Shown here piece by piece: positions 9,147 through 20,000 of a DNA stretch of 64,000 bases (position 1 is its first letter; every line of letters starts with the position of its first letter). The DNA lies in NCBI RefSeq assembly GCF_014208105.1, contig NZ_JACHMQ010000001.1, positions 1,550,001-1,614,000 on the forward strand. The letters are read 5' to 3'. The DNA comes from Actinomadura coerulea. GTDB taxonomy: Bacteria > Actinomycetota > Actinomycetes > Streptosporangiales > Streptosporangiaceae. The notes below the pieces were generated by a model, which saw nothing but the letters and a program-made list of their open reading frames with translations, had not been told where the DNA came from and searched no databases. The translations under genes and the position numbers were made by a program.

Positions 9147-10159
9147 GAGTCGTCCGTGCGGCCGGGATGTCGCTGCGATGGGAGCCGCGCGCGGCGGCGG
9201 TGTGCGGGGCGCTGGCGGTGGTCGCGGTGTGCTCCGCCGTCCTCGTGGTCGGCTCGGGGGAGTTCCCCATCGCGCCGCCGGACGTGGTGCGCGTCCTGCT
9301 CGGCAGGGGCGACCAGGCCACCGAGTTCATCGTCACGACCCTGCGCCTGCCCCGCGCCGTCACCGGACTGCTCGCCGGCCTGGCGCTCGGTCTTTCCGGG
9401 GCCGTCTTCCAGAGCGTCTCCCGCAACCCGCTCGGCAGCCCCGACCTCATCGGCTTCACCACCGGCTCGGCGACCGGCGCGCTGCTGCAGATCCTGGTGT
9501 TCGGCGGCGGCGCGGTCGCGATCACCGCCAGCTCGGTCGCGGGCGCGGTGCTGACCGCCCTCGCGGTCTACCTGGTCGCCTACCGCCGGGGCGGCGGTGT
9601 GCACGGCGTCCGGCTGGTGCTGATCGGCGTCGCCGCGGCGGCGATGCTGGAGGCGCTCAACTCCTATCTCATCACCCGCGCCGAACTGCGCGAGGCCTAC
9701 GAGGCCGCGTTCTGGCTGACCGGCAGCCTGAACGGGCGGGACTGGGACCAGGCCGTCCCGCTGGCGCTCGCGCTGGCCGTGCTCGTCCCCGCGGCGCTGC
9801 TGCTGGCCCGGCCCCTCGGCATGGGCGAGCTCGGCGACGACGCCGCGCGGGCGCTCGGCGTTCCCGTCCAGCGCACGCGGGCGCTGCTGACGGTCGCCGG
9901 GGTGGGCCTCGTCGCGGCGGCGACCGCGGCGGCCGGGCCCGTCCCGTTCGTGGCGCTCGCCGCGCCGCAGCTCGCGCGGCGGCTGACCAGGCGCCCCGGC
10001 GCGCAGCTGCTGCCCGCCGCGCTGACCGGCGCGGCCCTGCTGGCGAGCGCGGACCTCGTCGCCCTGCACCTGCCGGTCGCGGTGCCGGTCGGCGTCGTCA
10101 CCGGAGTCCTCGGCGGGGTGTACCTGGCGTGGCTGCTGTCGGTCTCCGGGCGGCGTTGA
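9143..10159 (+). CDS. FecCD-family iron-siderophore ABC permease, subunit 2
   Basis: A 338-residue FecCD/FepG-like permease, paralogous to the preceding gene: it has LRLPRAVTGLLAGLALGLSGA near residue 70, SRNPLGSPDLIGFTTGSATGA, about nine or ten hydrophobic segments and the terminal region AAGPVPFVALAAPQLAR. Together the two form the heterodimeric channel for a ferric siderophore. The ATG at 9143 overlaps the upstream stop by four bases, which fixes the start. The binding protein is probably the lipoprotein at 40754, about 31 kb away but under its own iron box. Confidence 0.93.
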   Translation: MRVVRAAGMSLRWEPRAAAVCGALAVVAVCSAVLVVGSGEFPIAPPDVVRVLLGRGDQATEFIVTTLRLPRAVTGLLAGLALGLSGAVFQSVSRNPLGSPDLIGFTTGSATGALLQILVFGGGAVAITASSVAGAVLTALAVYLVAYRRGGGVHGVRLVLIGVAAAAMLEALNSYLITRAELREAYEAAFWLTGSLNGRDWDQAVPLALALAVLVPAALLLARPLGMGELGDDAARALGVPVQRTRALLTVAGVGLVAAATAAAGPVPFVALAAPQLARRLTRRPGAQLLPAALTGAALLASADLVALHLPVAVPVGVVTGVLGGVYLAWLLSVSGRR

Positions 10160-10177
10160 CGGAGCGGATCATCGCAA

Positions 10178-10196
10178 TTAGGTTAGCCTTACCTAA
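10178..10196. promoter_or_regulatory. Iron box before the ArCP-Cy-A-PCP synthetase
   Basis: TTAGGTTAGCCTTACCTAA is close to a perfect 19-bp DtxR/IdeR box. It lies 16 bases before the GTG at 10212, with the ribosome site GAGAGGAG between them. Confidence 0.92.
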
Positions 10197-10211
10197 GTTG
10201 AGAGGAGTTCC

Positions 10212-13200
10212 GTGCTGACCTGGGATGAGCTCCACGCCGCGCTGACCGAGGTGCTGGGCGAGCGCGCGGAGGCGGACGACAACCTCATCGAGCTGGGCAT
10301 GGACTCGATCCGGCTCATGCAGCTCACCGGCCGGCTCCGGCGCAGGGGAATCGAGATCCGCTTCGCCGAGCTGGCCGAACGTCCGACGCTCGCCGGGTGG
10401 TGGGAGCTGCTCGCCGAGAAGGGCCAGGTGGAGGCTTCGGCCGGGCCCGCCCCGGAGACGGGCGCGGAGACGGGCCTGGAGAACGGCGAGGCCACCGCCG
10501 AACCGGACGGGCCCTTCGCGCTCGGGCTGATGCAGCACGCGTACTGGATCGGCCGCGACTCCGGCCAGGAGCTCGGCTTCGTCGCCGCCCACCTGTACGT
10601 CGAACTGGACGGGCGCGCGATCGACCCGTCCCGCTTCGAGTCGGCCGTGGGCGCGCTGGTGCGGCGGCATCCGATGCTGCGCGCGGCCGTCCGCGACGAC
10701 GGGACGCAGCGGATCCTGCCCGAGCGTCCCGGTCCGCTCGTCACCGTCCACGACCTGCGCTCGTCGGACGACCCGGACGCCGAGCTGGAGCGCCTCCGGG
10801 ACGAGATGTCGCGGCAGCGGCTCCCCATCGCAGACGGCCGCGTCTTCGACGCCCGGCTCAGCCTCCTCCCGGACGGAGCCGCGCGCCTCCACCTCGACGT
10901 CGACATGGTCGCCGCCGACGCGATGAGCTACCGCGTCATGCTGGCCGACCTCGCCGCGCTGTACGAGGGCGAGACCCTCGCGCCGATCCGCTACGGCTAC
11001 GCCCGCTACCTCGCCGACGACCCCCGCGCGGGGGCCCGCGCCGAGGACCGCCGCTGGTGGGCCGAGCGGCTCGCCGACCTCCCAGGACCGCCCGAGCTGC
11101 CGGTCGTCCCGCGGCCGGGGAACCGCGTCGAGCGCAGGCACCACTGGCTGCCGCCGGACGGCAAGGACCGGCTCATCGCCCGCGCCCACGCCGAGGGCGT
11201 CACCCCTGCCATGGCGCTCGCGGCGGTGTTCGCCGAGGTGGTCGGAGCCTGGTCGGCGACGCCGCGGTTCCTGCTCAACCTGCCGCTGTTCCACCGCGAG
11301 CCCGTCCACCCCGACGTCGACAAGGTCGTCGGCGACTTCACCGGGTCCCTCATGCTGGAGGCCGACCTCACCGAGGACCTCCCGTTCGCCGAGCGCGCCC
11401 GCGCGCTCCAGGCGAACCTGCACACGGCCGGCGCGCACAGCGACTACTCGGGGCTCGAGGTGCTGCGGGACCTGTCGCGGCTGCGCGGGGAGCAGGTGCT
11501 CGCCCCGATCGTCTACACCAGCGCCCTCAACCTCGGCGAGCTGTTCGGCGACCGCGTCCGCGAGTTGTTCGGCGAGCCCGGATGGATCATCTCGCAGGGT
11601 CCGCAGGTGCTGCTGGACGCCCAGGTGACCGAGGTGTCCGGCGGCCTGCTGCTGAACTGGGACGTGCGCCTGCCCGCCTTCCCGGACGGCGTCGCGGAGG
11701 CGATGTTCGGCGCCTACACCGCCGCGATCGCCCGTCTCGGCGCGCCCGGCGCCGACTGGGACGCGCCCCTCGCCATCGCCGCCACACCCGCCCAGCTCCG
11801 CGTCAGGCACGGGCTGAACGCCACGCCCGCGCCGCCGCCGCGCACGCTGACCGAGGGCTTCTTCGCGCACGCCGCGCGCCGCCCCGGGGCCCCGGCCCTG
11901 CACTGGGGCGGCGACGGGACGATGACCTACGGCGAGCTCGCCGGCCGCGCCCTGCGGATCGCGTCGGCGCTGGCGGCCGGAGGCGTCCGCCCCGGCGACC
12001 GGGTCTCGATCGAACTTCCGAAGGGCCCCGGCCAGGCCGCCGCCGCGCTCGGGGTGCTGGCGGCCGGCGCCGCCTACGTCCCGATCGGCCCCGAGCAGCC
12101 GGAGGCGCGGCGCGCGAGGATCCGCGCGATCGCCGGCGTCGCCGCCTCGCTCACCCCGGACGGCGTCGCCGAGGCCGACCCGCTGCCCGGACCGGTCCCG
12201 GTGCGTCCCGACCAGGCCGCCTACGTGCTGTTCACGTCCGGTTCGACGGGCGAGCCGAAGGGCGTGGAGGTCTCGCACGGGGCGGCGATGAACACCATCG
12301 GCGACCTCGTCGAGCGGTTCGCGATCGGGGAGGACGACGTCACGTTCGCCGTGTCGGCGCTCGACTTCGACCTGTCGGTGTTCGACCTGTTCGCCGCCTG
12401 GCACGCGGGCGGCGCGGCCGTCGTCCCGGACGAGGACGAGCGGCGCGACGCCGCACGGTGGAGCGAGCTGGTGCGGCGCTGGTCGGTGACCGTGCTGAAC
12501 TGCGTCCCGTCCGTCCTGGAGATGCTTCTGCGCGCGGGCCGGGCCGAGAGCCTGCGGCTCGTCCTGCTCGGCGGCGACTGGGTGGGGACGCACCTGCCCG
12601 GCCTGCTCCGCGAGCGCGCCCCGGGCTGCCGCTTCGCGGCGCTCGGCGGCACGACCGAGACGGCGATCCACTCGACGGTGCAGGAGGTCGCGGGCGACGT
12701 CCCGGCCGACTGGCACGCCGTCCCGTACGGGGTGCCGCTGCGCGGGGTCGCGTGCCGGGTGGTGGACGAGCGGGGCCGCGACCGCCCCGACTGGGCGACG
12801 GGAGAGCTGTGGATCGGCGGTGCCGGCGTCGCGGACGGCTACGTCGGCGACCCCTCCCGGACCGCCGACCGGTTCGTCGTCCGGGATGGCACGCGCTGGT
12901 ACCGGACCGGCGACCTGGCCCGCTACCGCCCGGGCGGGACGATCGAGTTCCTGGGCCGCCGCGACCACCAGGTCAAGGTGCGCGGTTTCCGCATCGAGCT
13001 CGGCGAGGTCGAGGCCGCGCTGCGCGACCATCCCGCGGTGGAGCGCGCGGTCGCGCTCCTCGCCGACGGCCGGCTCGCCGCCGCCGTGGCGGCGCCCGCG
13101 GGGACCGACCGGGACGCCGTGCTCGCCCGCGTCCGCGACCTGCTGCCGCCGCACATGGTCCCGGAGCTGCTCGTGCGCGTGGACGAGCTGCCGCTCACCG

Positions 13201-13598
13201 CGAACGGCAAGGTCGACCGCAGGGCGCTCACGGCCCTCGCCGCCGCCGAGGCCGGCGAGGCGGCCGCCGACGACGCCGAGCCCGGAACGTCCCTGGAGAA
13301 GGTGCTGGCCCGGATCGTCGCCGAGGTGCTGGGGAGGGAGCGCGTCGGCGCGGACGCCGACTTCTTCGCCCTCGGCGGCGACTCCGTTCTCGCCACCACG
13401 GTGATCGCGCGGCTGCGCGAGGCGCTCGACACGGCGGCGCTGCCCGTCCGCGTCCTGTTCGCCGAACGGACGGTCGCGCGGATCTGCCGCCGCCTCACCG
13501 AGCTGGAGGAGACGCCGGGACGCCTGGAGGCCGTCGCCGCCATCCGGCTGGAGGTCGAGGCCCTGACGGAAGAGGAGCTGACGGCGCGCCTCGGGTGA
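10212..13598 (+). CDS. Siderophore NRPS, ArCP-Cy-A-PCP (MbtB-like)
   Basis: An 1128-residue nonribosomal peptide synthetase. It has an N-terminal aryl carrier (ELGMDSIRLMQL, S32), a cyclisation domain (about 100-530, with the Cy signature DMVAADAMS in place of HHxxxDG and the late motif WIISQGPQVLLDAQ), an adenylation domain (about 535-1010, FTSGSTGEPKG near 674, NGKVDR) and a C-terminal carrier (ALGGDSVLA, near 1058). This is the MbtB order. It receives salicylate from the ligase at 15325 and condenses and cyclises it with Ser, Thr or Cys to give a hydroxyphenyl-oxazoline or -thiazoline. My reading of the A-domain code is D-L-F-N-L-G-L-I-H-K, which I cannot assign firmly; Ser is expected if the product is madurastatin-like. 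The next acceptor is the large NRPS at 28592. Confidence 0.93.
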   Translation: MLTWDELHAALTEVLGERAEADDNLIELGMDSIRLMQLTGRLRRRGIEIRFAELAERPTLAGWWELLAEKGQVEASAGPAPETGAETGLENGEATAEPDGPFALGLMQHAYWIGRDSGQELGFVAAHLYVELDGRAIDPSRFESAVGALVRRHPMLRAAVRDDGTQRILPERPGPLVTVHDLRSSDDPDAELERLRDEMSRQRLPIADGRVFDARLSLLPDGAARLHLDVDMVAADAMSYRVMLADLAALYEGETLAPIRYGYARYLADDPRAGARAEDRRWWAERLADLPGPPELPVVPRPGNRVERRHHWLPPDGKDRLIARAHAEGVTPAMALAAVFAEVVGAWSATPRFLLNLPLFHREPVHPDVDKVVGDFTGSLMLEADLTEDLPFAERARALQANLHTAGAHSDYSGLEVLRDLSRLRGEQVLAPIVYTSALNLGELFGDRVRELFGEPGWIISQGPQVLLDAQVTEVSGGLLLNWDVRLPAFPDGVAEAMFGAYTAAIARLGAPGADWDAPLAIAATPAQLRVRHGLNATPAPPPRTLTEGFFAHAARRPGAPALHWGGDGTMTYGELAGRALRIASALAAGGVRPGDRVSIELPKGPGQAAAALGVLAAGAAYVPIGPEQPEARRARIRAIAGVAASLTPDGVAEADPLPGPVPVRPDQAAYVLFTSGSTGEPKGVEVSHGAAMNTIGDLVERFAIGEDDVTFAVSALDFDLSVFDLFAAWHAGGAAVVPDEDERRDAARWSELVRRWSVTVLNCVPSVLEMLLRAGRAESLRLVLLGGDWVGTHLPGLLRERAPGCRFAALGGTTETAIHSTVQEVAGDVPADWHAVPYGVPLRGVACRVVDERGRDRPDWATGELWIGGAGVADGYVGDPSRTADRFVVRDGTRWYRTGDLARYRPGGTIEFLGRRDHQVKVRGFRIELGEVEAALRDHPAVERAVALLADGRLAAAVAAPAGTDRDAVLARVRDLLPPHMVPELLVRVDELPLTANGKVDRRALTALAAAEAGEAAADDAEPGTSLEKVLARIVAEVLGRERVGADADFFALGGDSVLATTVIARLREALDTAALPVRVLFAERTVARICRRLTELEETPGRLEAVAAIRLEVEALTEEELTARLG

Positions 13599-13604
13599 GG
13601 CGGG

Positions 13605-14852
13605 TCAGCCGGGCTCGGGCTCCGGCCGCAGCGTCGCGGTCCGGAGCCCGGTGAGGGTGAGGGCCAGCGCCAGGGCGAGGACGGCGCTGACCGTCCCGTA
13701 CAGGACGATCGCGGCGCCCGGGGCGAGGTACCGGCCGAGCGCGCCGGCGCCGAGCGAGCCGATGGCGCCGCCGCCCGTCTCCTGCGCCGACCACAGCGCG
13801 TTCACCCGTCCGAGGTGCGAGTCGGGCGTGTGGGACTGGATGAGCCCGTACCGCAGGATCTCCTCGATCGACTGGACGAACCCGTACACGAACAGGATCG
13901 CGACGGCGAGCGCGGGATGGCGGGCGAGACCGAGGCACGCGAGCGCCGCGAACCCGGAGACGGACGCGGCGAGCAGCGCCAGGCCCGGCGCCCGGGCCTG
14001 CCCGGCCCAGCCGCTGGTCAGGGAGGCCAGCACCGCGCCGCAGGCGGGCGCCGCGAACAGCAGCCCGACCGTGGTGGCGCCTCCGTCCAGGCTCCGGTTC
14101 GCGAACGCCGGCATCAGGACGGGGATGCCGCCCGCGACCATGAACAGCAGGCCGAGGAGCATCAGCGAACCGACGACCCGGTGCGAGGCGACGAAGCGGA
14201 ACCCGTCCCAGACGGCCTTCAGCGGACCGGCGTCCGTCTCCTCCGTGGCGGCGGGCCTGAGCTGCGGCAACCCGGTCAGCAGCGCGAGCGTGCCGAGCGT
14301 CCCCGCGGCCGCGGCCGCGTAGTTCCAGCCGACGCCGAACGCCGACACCACGAGCCCGCCGAGCGCGGGGGAGGCCATCGACCCGAGCCGGACGGTCAGC
14401 GCGTTGAGCGCCCCCGCGGCGACGAGCTTGTCGGGTGCGACCAGCGCGGGCGTCGCGGCCAGCAGCGCGGTGATGCTGACGCCGGTCATCAGCCCGTCCC
14501 ATGCCGCCAGCGCGTACAGGGCGGCCAGCGAGGGGGAGGGCAGGAACGCGTTGAGCGCCAGCAGGACGAACCCGATCCCGGCCGCCGCGCGCGCCCGCAG
14601 CATCAGGCGGCGCCGGTCGTGCCGGTCGGCCAGCACGCCGCCCCACAGGAACCCGGCGAGGAGCGCGAACCCCTCGGCGGCCGAGACCCCGCCCACGTGC
14701 ACGGTGGAGCGGGTGAGGCCGTACACCTGCACCGGGAGGGCCACGGCCAGCATGCCGATCCCGAAGACCGAGACGGTGCGGGCGATGAACACGTTGCGGA
14801 ACGGCCTGCTGTCGCGCAGCGGCCCGACGTCGATGACCAGTCGCCGGAGCAT
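13605..14852 (-). CDS. EntS-like MFS siderophore exporter
   Basis: A 415-residue major facilitator with about 12 hydrophobic segments. It resembles E. coli EntS (enterobactin exporter) closely in motif order: [61 protein letters not shown], then [11 protein letters not shown] and [16 protein letters not shown]. EntS-type proteins pump newly made siderophore across the inner membrane. The gene is convergent with the NRPS at 10212 (6 bases between stops) and divergent from panD, and shares the iron box at 14884-14902. Export of the product of this cluster is the natural role (inference from context and family). Confidence 0.93.
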   Translation of the reverse strand: MLRRLVIDVGPLRDSRPFRNVFIARTVSVFGIGMLAVALPVQVYGLTRSTVHVGGVSAAEGFALLAGFLWGGVLADRHDRRRLMLRARAAAGIGFVLLALNAFLPSPSLAALYALAAWDGLMTGVSITALLAATPALVAPDKLVAAGALNALTVRLGSMASPALGGLVVSAFGVGWNYAAAAAGTLGTLALLTGLPQLRPAATEETDAGPLKAVWDGFRFVASHRVVGSLMLLGLLFMVAGGIPVLMPAFANRSLDGGATTVGLLFAAPACGAVLASLTSGWAGQARAPGLALLAASVSGFAALACLGLARHPALAVAILFVYGFVQSIEEILRYGLIQSHTPDSHLGRVNALWSAQETGGGAIGSLGAGALGRYLAPGAAIVLYGTVSAVLALALALTLTGLRTATLRPEPEPG

Positions 14853-14883
14853 CCTCGGGGTTCTCCTCTGCCGATCGAGTAGC

Positions 14884-14902
14884 TAAGGTTAGCCTAGCCT
14901 TA
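14884..14902. promoter_or_regulatory. Shared iron box between exporter and panD
   Basis: TAAGGTTAGCCTAGCCTTA is the core of a 21-bp near-perfect palindrome (14883-14903) of the DtxR/IdeR type, centred in the 74-base divergent gap. It is placed to repress both the leftward exporter and the rightward panD-ligase operon when iron is plentiful. Confidence 0.88.
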
Positions 14903-14926
14903 GTTGATCGTGAGAAAAGGGGAGCC

Positions 14927-15328
14927 GTGCAGCGGACGCTGATGAACGGGAAGATCCACCGGGCGACCGTCACCCAGGCGGACCTGCACTACGTGGGCTC
15001 GCTGACGATCGACGCCGACCTGATGGCCGCGGCCGACATCGTGGAGGGCGAGCAGGTCCACCTCGTCGACATCGACAACGGCGCCCGGCTCGTCACCTAC
15101 GCCATCACCGGCGAGGCGGGCAGCGGCGTCATCGGCGTCAACGGCGCGGCGGCCCGCCTCGTCCAGCCCGGCGACCTGGTGATCATCATCACCTACGCGG
15201 GCGTGGAGGACCCCTCCCGGCACGAGCCCCGCGTCGTCCACGTCGACGCCGCGAACCGCGTCGTCGCCCTCGGCTCCGACCCGTCCGAGCCGGTGCCCGG
15301 CGCCCCCGCCCAGCTCGCGGGGCGGTGA
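14927..15328 (+). CDS. panD: Aspartate 1-decarboxylase
   Basis: A 133-residue pyruvoyl-dependent enzyme that converts L-aspartate to beta-alanine. The self-cleavage site is canonical, G24-S25 in YVGSLTID; the N-terminal [20 protein letters not shown], then [23 protein letters not shown] strands, match PanD. The GTG start follows an AAAGGGGA ribosome site. PanD normally serves pantothenate synthesis. Here it is iron-regulated and overlaps the salicylate ligase gene (GTGA), inside a siderophore locus whose NRPS has a module with a beta-alanine-like code. It is thus most likely a dedicated supplier of beta-alanine for the siderophore (inference well supported by context). Confidence 0.94.
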   Translation: MQRTLMNGKIHRATVTQADLHYVGSLTIDADLMAAADIVEGEQVHLVDIDNGARLVTYAITGEAGSGVIGVNGAAARLVQPGDLVIIITYAGVEDPSRHEPRVVHVDAANRVVALGSDPSEPVPGAPAQLAGR

Positions 15329-16899
15329 CCGTGGACGGCCTCACCCCCTGGCCCGCCGACCTCGAAGCCCGCTACCAGGCCGAGGGCTACTGGACCGACC
15401 GCCTCCTCGGCGGCGTCCTGCGCGGCGACCCGTCCGACCTCGCCCTCGTCGCGGGCGGCGACCGCCTCACCTACGCCGACCTGGACGCCCGCGCCTCCCG
15501 CACCGCCGCCGGCCTGCTCGCCCTCGGCCTCCGCCGCGGCGACCGCGCGGTCGTCCAGCTCCCGAACACCACGGGCTTCGTCGTCGCGTTCCTCGCCCTC
15601 GTCCGCATCGGCGCCGCGCCCGTGCTGGCGCTGCCCGCGCACCGGGAGAGCGAGATCCGCTACCTCTGCGAGCTCTCCGAGGCCCGGGCCTACATCTGCG
15701 CCGACCGCGACGGCGACTTCGACTACCGCGAGCTGGCCCGGACACTCCCCGTAGAGCACGTGATCGTCGAAGGCGAGGCCGAGGAGTTCACCCCGTTGGC
15801 CTCCGTCGAGGCCGATCCGGTGGCGGCCCCCCGCCCCGATCCCTCCGACGTGGGCGTCTTCCTCCTGTCCGGCGGGACCACCGGCCTCCCGAAACTGATA
15901 CCCCGGACGCAGCGCGACTACGTCTACAACCTGGAGGCCAGCGCCGGACTGTGCGGCTTCGACCGCGACACCGTCTACCTGGTCGTCCTCCCGGCCGCGC
16001 ACAACTTCGCCCTGGCCTGCCCCGGGATCCTCGGCGTCTTCGCCACCGGCGGCACGGTCGTCCTCGCGCCCTCCGGTTCCCCGGACGAGGCGTTCCCCCT
16101 CATCGAACGCGAGCGCGCCACCGTCTGCGCGGTCGTCCCCCCGATCGCCCTCCTCTGGCTGGACGCGGTGACCTGGTCGGACGAGGACATCTCCTCCCTC
16201 GGGCTCCTCCAGGTCGGCGGTGCGAAACTCGCCGCCGAACGCGCCGCCGAGATCCCGGACGCCCTGGGCTGCCAGGTCCAGCAGGTCTTCGGCATGGCCG
16301 AGGGCCTCCTGAACTACACCCGCCTGGACGACCCGCGCGACCTGGTCGAACGCACCCAGGGCCGCCCCCTGTCCCCGGCCGACGAGATCCGTGTCGTGGA
16401 CGAGGACGGCAAGCAGGTGGCTCCGGGCGACGTGGGCGAACTCCTCACCCGGGGCCCGTACACCCTGCGCGGCTACTACCGGGCCCCCGAGCACAACGCC
16501 CGCTCCTTCACCCCCGACGGCTTCTACCGCACGGGCGACCTGGTCAGGCGACTGCCCTCAGGCCACCTCATCGTCGAGGGCCGCGAGAAGGACCAGATCA
16601 ACCGGGGCGGTGACAAGATCTCCGCCGAGGAGCTGGAGAACCACCTCCTGGCCCACCCGGCGGTCCACGACGCGGCCGTGGTCGGTGTCCCCGACGCGGT
16701 CATGGGCGAGCGCACCTGCGCCTTCCTGATCATCAGAAAGGGCGAGAAGACCCCCGGCCTGCGCGAGGTGAAGGACTTCCTCCGCGTGCGGGGCGTCGCC
16801 GCCTACAAGCACCCCGACCGGCTGGAGACGGCCGCCGCGTTCCCCCGGACCCCGGTCGGCAAGATCAGCAAGAAGGCGCTCGCCGCCCGCCTCCCCTGA
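15325..16899 (+). CDS. Salicylate-AMP ligase (MbtA/DhbE family)
   Basis: A 524-residue stand-alone aryl adenylating enzyme. It activates an aryl acid with ATP and loads it on the ArCP of the NRPS at 10212. Motifs are [15 protein letters not shown] (P-loop), the substrate region [36 protein letters not shown] and the catalytic Lys in GKISKKALA. In DhbE-type enzymes the position after HNxxLx distinguishes substrates: Ser for 2,3-dihydroxybenzoate, Cys for salicylate. Here it is Cys (C232), and Leu follows GL in MAEGLL, both as in salicylate ligases. A salicylate synthase is encoded at 27195. The start overlaps the panD stop; GTG 15331 is an alternative. Confidence 0.94.
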   Translation: MTVDGLTPWPADLEARYQAEGYWTDRLLGGVLRGDPSDLALVAGGDRLTYADLDARASRTAAGLLALGLRRGDRAVVQLPNTTGFVVAFLALVRIGAAPVLALPAHRESEIRYLCELSEARAYICADRDGDFDYRELARTLPVEHVIVEGEAEEFTPLASVEADPVAAPRPDPSDVGVFLLSGGTTGLPKLIPRTQRDYVYNLEASAGLCGFDRDTVYLVVLPAAHNFALACPGILGVFATGGTVVLAPSGSPDEAFPLIERERATVCAVVPPIALLWLDAVTWSDEDISSLGLLQVGGAKLAAERAAEIPDALGCQVQQVFGMAEGLLNYTRLDDPRDLVERTQGRPLSPADEIRVVDEDGKQVAPGDVGELLTRGPYTLRGYYRAPEHNARSFTPDGFYRTGDLVRRLPSGHLIVEGREKDQINRGGDKISAEELENHLLAHPAVHDAAVVGVPDAVMGERTCAFLIIRKGEKTPGLREVKDFLRVRGVAAYKHPDRLETAAAFPRTPVGKISKKALAARLP

Positions 16900-16920
16900 G
16901 GCCGTCGCCGGCTCGTCGCC

Positions 16921-16948
16921 CGGTGTTCACCGTTTCACGCGAACACCG
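16921..16948. terminator. Stem-loop after the salicylate ligase
   Basis: CGGTGTTC (16921-16928) and GAACACCG (16941-16948) pair perfectly around a 12-base loop, 21 bases after the ligase stop. There is no T-run, so it may be a factor-assisted terminator or simply an mRNA-end hairpin. Confidence 0.4.
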
Positions 16949-16964
16949 CCGGAGGAATCGGCAT

Positions 16965-16990
16965 CCTAATAGACAATTATGTCTATTAGG
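16965..16990. promoter_or_regulatory. Perfect 11-bp inverted repeat at the kinase start
   Basis: CCTAATAGACA (16965-16975) and TGTCTATTAGG (16980-16990) are exact reverse complements around ATTA. It is the only AT-rich stretch nearby and ends 15 bases before GTG 17005, touching the ribosome site GGGGGAG. This is a probable operator or 5'-UTR hairpin; no regulator gene is adjacent. Confidence 0.6.
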
Positions 16991-17004
16991 TGGGGGAGAC
17001 GTCT

Positions 17005-20000
17005 GTGGCACCCGATCCGCTGGGACCCGGTGATCCGACGAGGCTCGGCGACTACCTCCTCGCGGGGCGGCTCGGCGCCGGCGGCCAGGGGGTCGTGTAC
17101 GAAGGGTACGGGCCGGACGGCGCGCGGGTCGCGGTCAAGGCCCTCCACGGCGACTACTCCGCCCTGCACCGCGACCTGTTCGCCCGCGAGGTCGAGGCGG
17201 TGCGGCGCGTCGCGCAGTTCTGCACGGCGCGCGTCCTCGCCGTCGACCTGGACGGTCCGCTCCCGTACGTGGTCAGCGAGTACGTCGCGGGTCCGAACCT
17301 CCAGCAGGCGGTCGACGCGGACGGCCCCCACAAGCCGGACGACCTCTACCGGCTGGCGGTCGGGATCGCGACCGCGCTGACCACCGTCCACCGGGCCGGC
17401 GTCGTCCACCGCGACCTGAAACCCGCGAACGTGCTGCTGGGCCCGGACGGCCCCCGCGTCATCGACTTCGGCATCGCCCGTACCGAGGACATGTCGCAGA
17501 GTGCGACCGGGATGAAGGGGACGCCCCGGTACATGGCGCCCGAGGTGTTCCGGGGGAAGACCCCCGGGCCCGCCGTGGACGTCTGGGCCTGGGGCGCCAC
17601 GATCCTGTTCGCCGCGTCCGGCCGCACACCGTTCGACGGCGAGTCCCTGCCCAAGCTGATGCACGCCGTGCTGAACACCGAACCGGACACCTCGATGGTG
17701 CCCGAGCGGCTGAGGCCGATGGTCGAGGCCGCGCTGTCCAAGGACCCGGGGCGGCGTCCCGACGCGCCGGAACTGCTGCTCGACCTGCTCGGCGGGCCGC
17801 CCGACGCGGACCTCCTGGAGCAGGGGGAGCGGGAGGCCGGCGCCGTCCGGGCGCCCGAGGCCGCGTCCCCGCCGCTGGGCGAGCGCGCCGAAGCGGTGTT
17901 GCGGAGCCTCGATCCGGAGGCGCGGCAGGCCGTCCCGCAGATCCTGCTGCGGATGGTGGCGGCCGGAGACGACCTCGTCCGCCCGGCGGCGCGCGCCGAG
18001 TTCAGCGACGGCCGCACACCGGAGCCCGTGATCGACGCCGTCCTGTCGGCGTTCACGGGAGCGGGGCTGCTCGCCTGGGACGGGCGGCGCGCCATCCTCG
18101 CCTCACCGGCGCTGCTGCGCGCCTGGCCCCGGCTGCGCGACTGGGCCGCCGCGGAAAGTCCGGGCCTGGACGTCCACCAGGAACTCGCCGAAGGGGCGCG
18201 GCTGTGGGACGCGCACGGCCGCAGGACCGGCGACCTCCTCCAGGGGACCCGGCTCGAACGCGCGATGACCTGGGCCGTCGGCGGCGGCCGCGCGCTGCGG
18301 CCGAACACGCTGGAGCAGGCGTTCCTGGACGCCGGGCGCGCGTCCGTCCGCCGCCGCTCCACCCTGCGGACGGTGGTCTCCGGTGTGCTCGCCGTCCTGC
18401 TGCTGGCGACGCTCCTGGCGGGCGTGCTCGTCTACCAGCAGGGCCGCACGGTCGCGCGGCAGCGCGACGACGCGGAGGCGCGGCGCCTGGCGGCCGTGGC
18501 GACGGCCGTCCGCAAGAGCGATCCGAGGACCGCCCGCCGGCTGGCCATCGCCGCCGGTGCCCTCTCCGACACCAGGGAGACCAGGGAGGCGCTGGTCGCG
18601 CTGCGGTACCAGTGGGAGAGCGACGTCTTCATGCCGCCCGGCGTGAGCGCGACGACCCGGCGCCAGCCGTCGCCGGACGGCCGCGTCCTCGCCGTCGTGG
18701 ACGGAGGAAAGGCCAGCGTCTGGAACATCGACACCCACGCGAGACTGCACGCCTTCGGCATCACCGGCGCCGGCACCATCGATCTCGTCGTCACCGACGA
18801 CGCCCGCACCATGGTCACCTGGGCGGACGACGGGACGGCCCGCGTCTGGGACACCGCGTCCGGCAAGGAACGCGGCAGGCTCCCCATCGGCAAGGCCGGT
18901 CCCAACGCGACCGTCTTCGACGGGATCGACCTGAGCCCGTCCGGGCACCTCCTGCTCGCCGGCAACCGCGACGCCCGCACCGTCTGGGACCTGCGGACCC
19001 TCCGGCAGGTACCGCTGAGCTGGACGCGCCCCAAGGACGGCGTCGAGATCCTGGCGACCGACGCGGGCGACCAGCTCATCGCGGGCGTCACGCCCGAGGG
19101 AGCGGTGCACGTCGACCAGCTCGCGGCCAAGACGACGATCGCGCTGCCCCACCTCAACAAGGCGCTCAAGGGAAGATACGTCAGCGCGGCGAAGATGAGC
19201 CCGGACGGATCGCTGCTCGCCGTCGCGGCCACCCCGGCCACGGGCAGGAAGGCAGAGATCCTGCTCTGGAAGCTGGGCGCGGACGAGCAGTTCCTCAGGC
19301 TCGCGCCCGCGAACGCCTACTCCGCCCTCGCCTTCAGCCAGGACGGCCGCTTCCTTGCGCAGTCCAGGACCATGTGGCGGCTCAAGGACGGCGGCACCAC
19401 CCAGTCCACCCCCGCCGAACCCGTGATCCGCTACGCGCCGAACGCGGACTGCGCCCTGGTCCGATTCGTGGAGAAGCGGGCCCTGCGCTGCATCGAACCG
19501 GCGACCGGCCAAGTGTCGTCCCTCGACATCAGCACCTTCCTGAGCACCCAGGTCATCCAGGGAAGCGGCCTGGTCCAGAACACGACCATCTCGGCGGACG
19601 CCTCGACCATGGCGTACCGCGGCGGAGGCTCGGTGCACTTCTGGGACGTCCGGCGCAAGCGCGCCGTCAACCGGGGCTTCGGCCTCTCGTCCGGCTACCT
19701 GTACTCCGGCAACGGCAACGATCTCGCCCTCAGCGCGGACGGCGGGCGCCTCGCCGTCTACAAGGACCCCCGCACGGTCACCATCACCGACGCCGAGAAG
19801 TTCACGAAGCTCGGCGACGTGACGCTGCCCCAACCCGCCGACAGGATCCAGGCCATGGCCATGTCACCGGACGGCCGCGGCCTGGCCCTCCTGGTGCGTC
19901 GTGGCACCGCTGCGGAACTCCAGTTCTGGGACGCGAAGACGTTCCGGCAGATCCGCGCGCTGCCATCGTCCGCCGGCACCTTCGTCAAACGCATCGTCTT

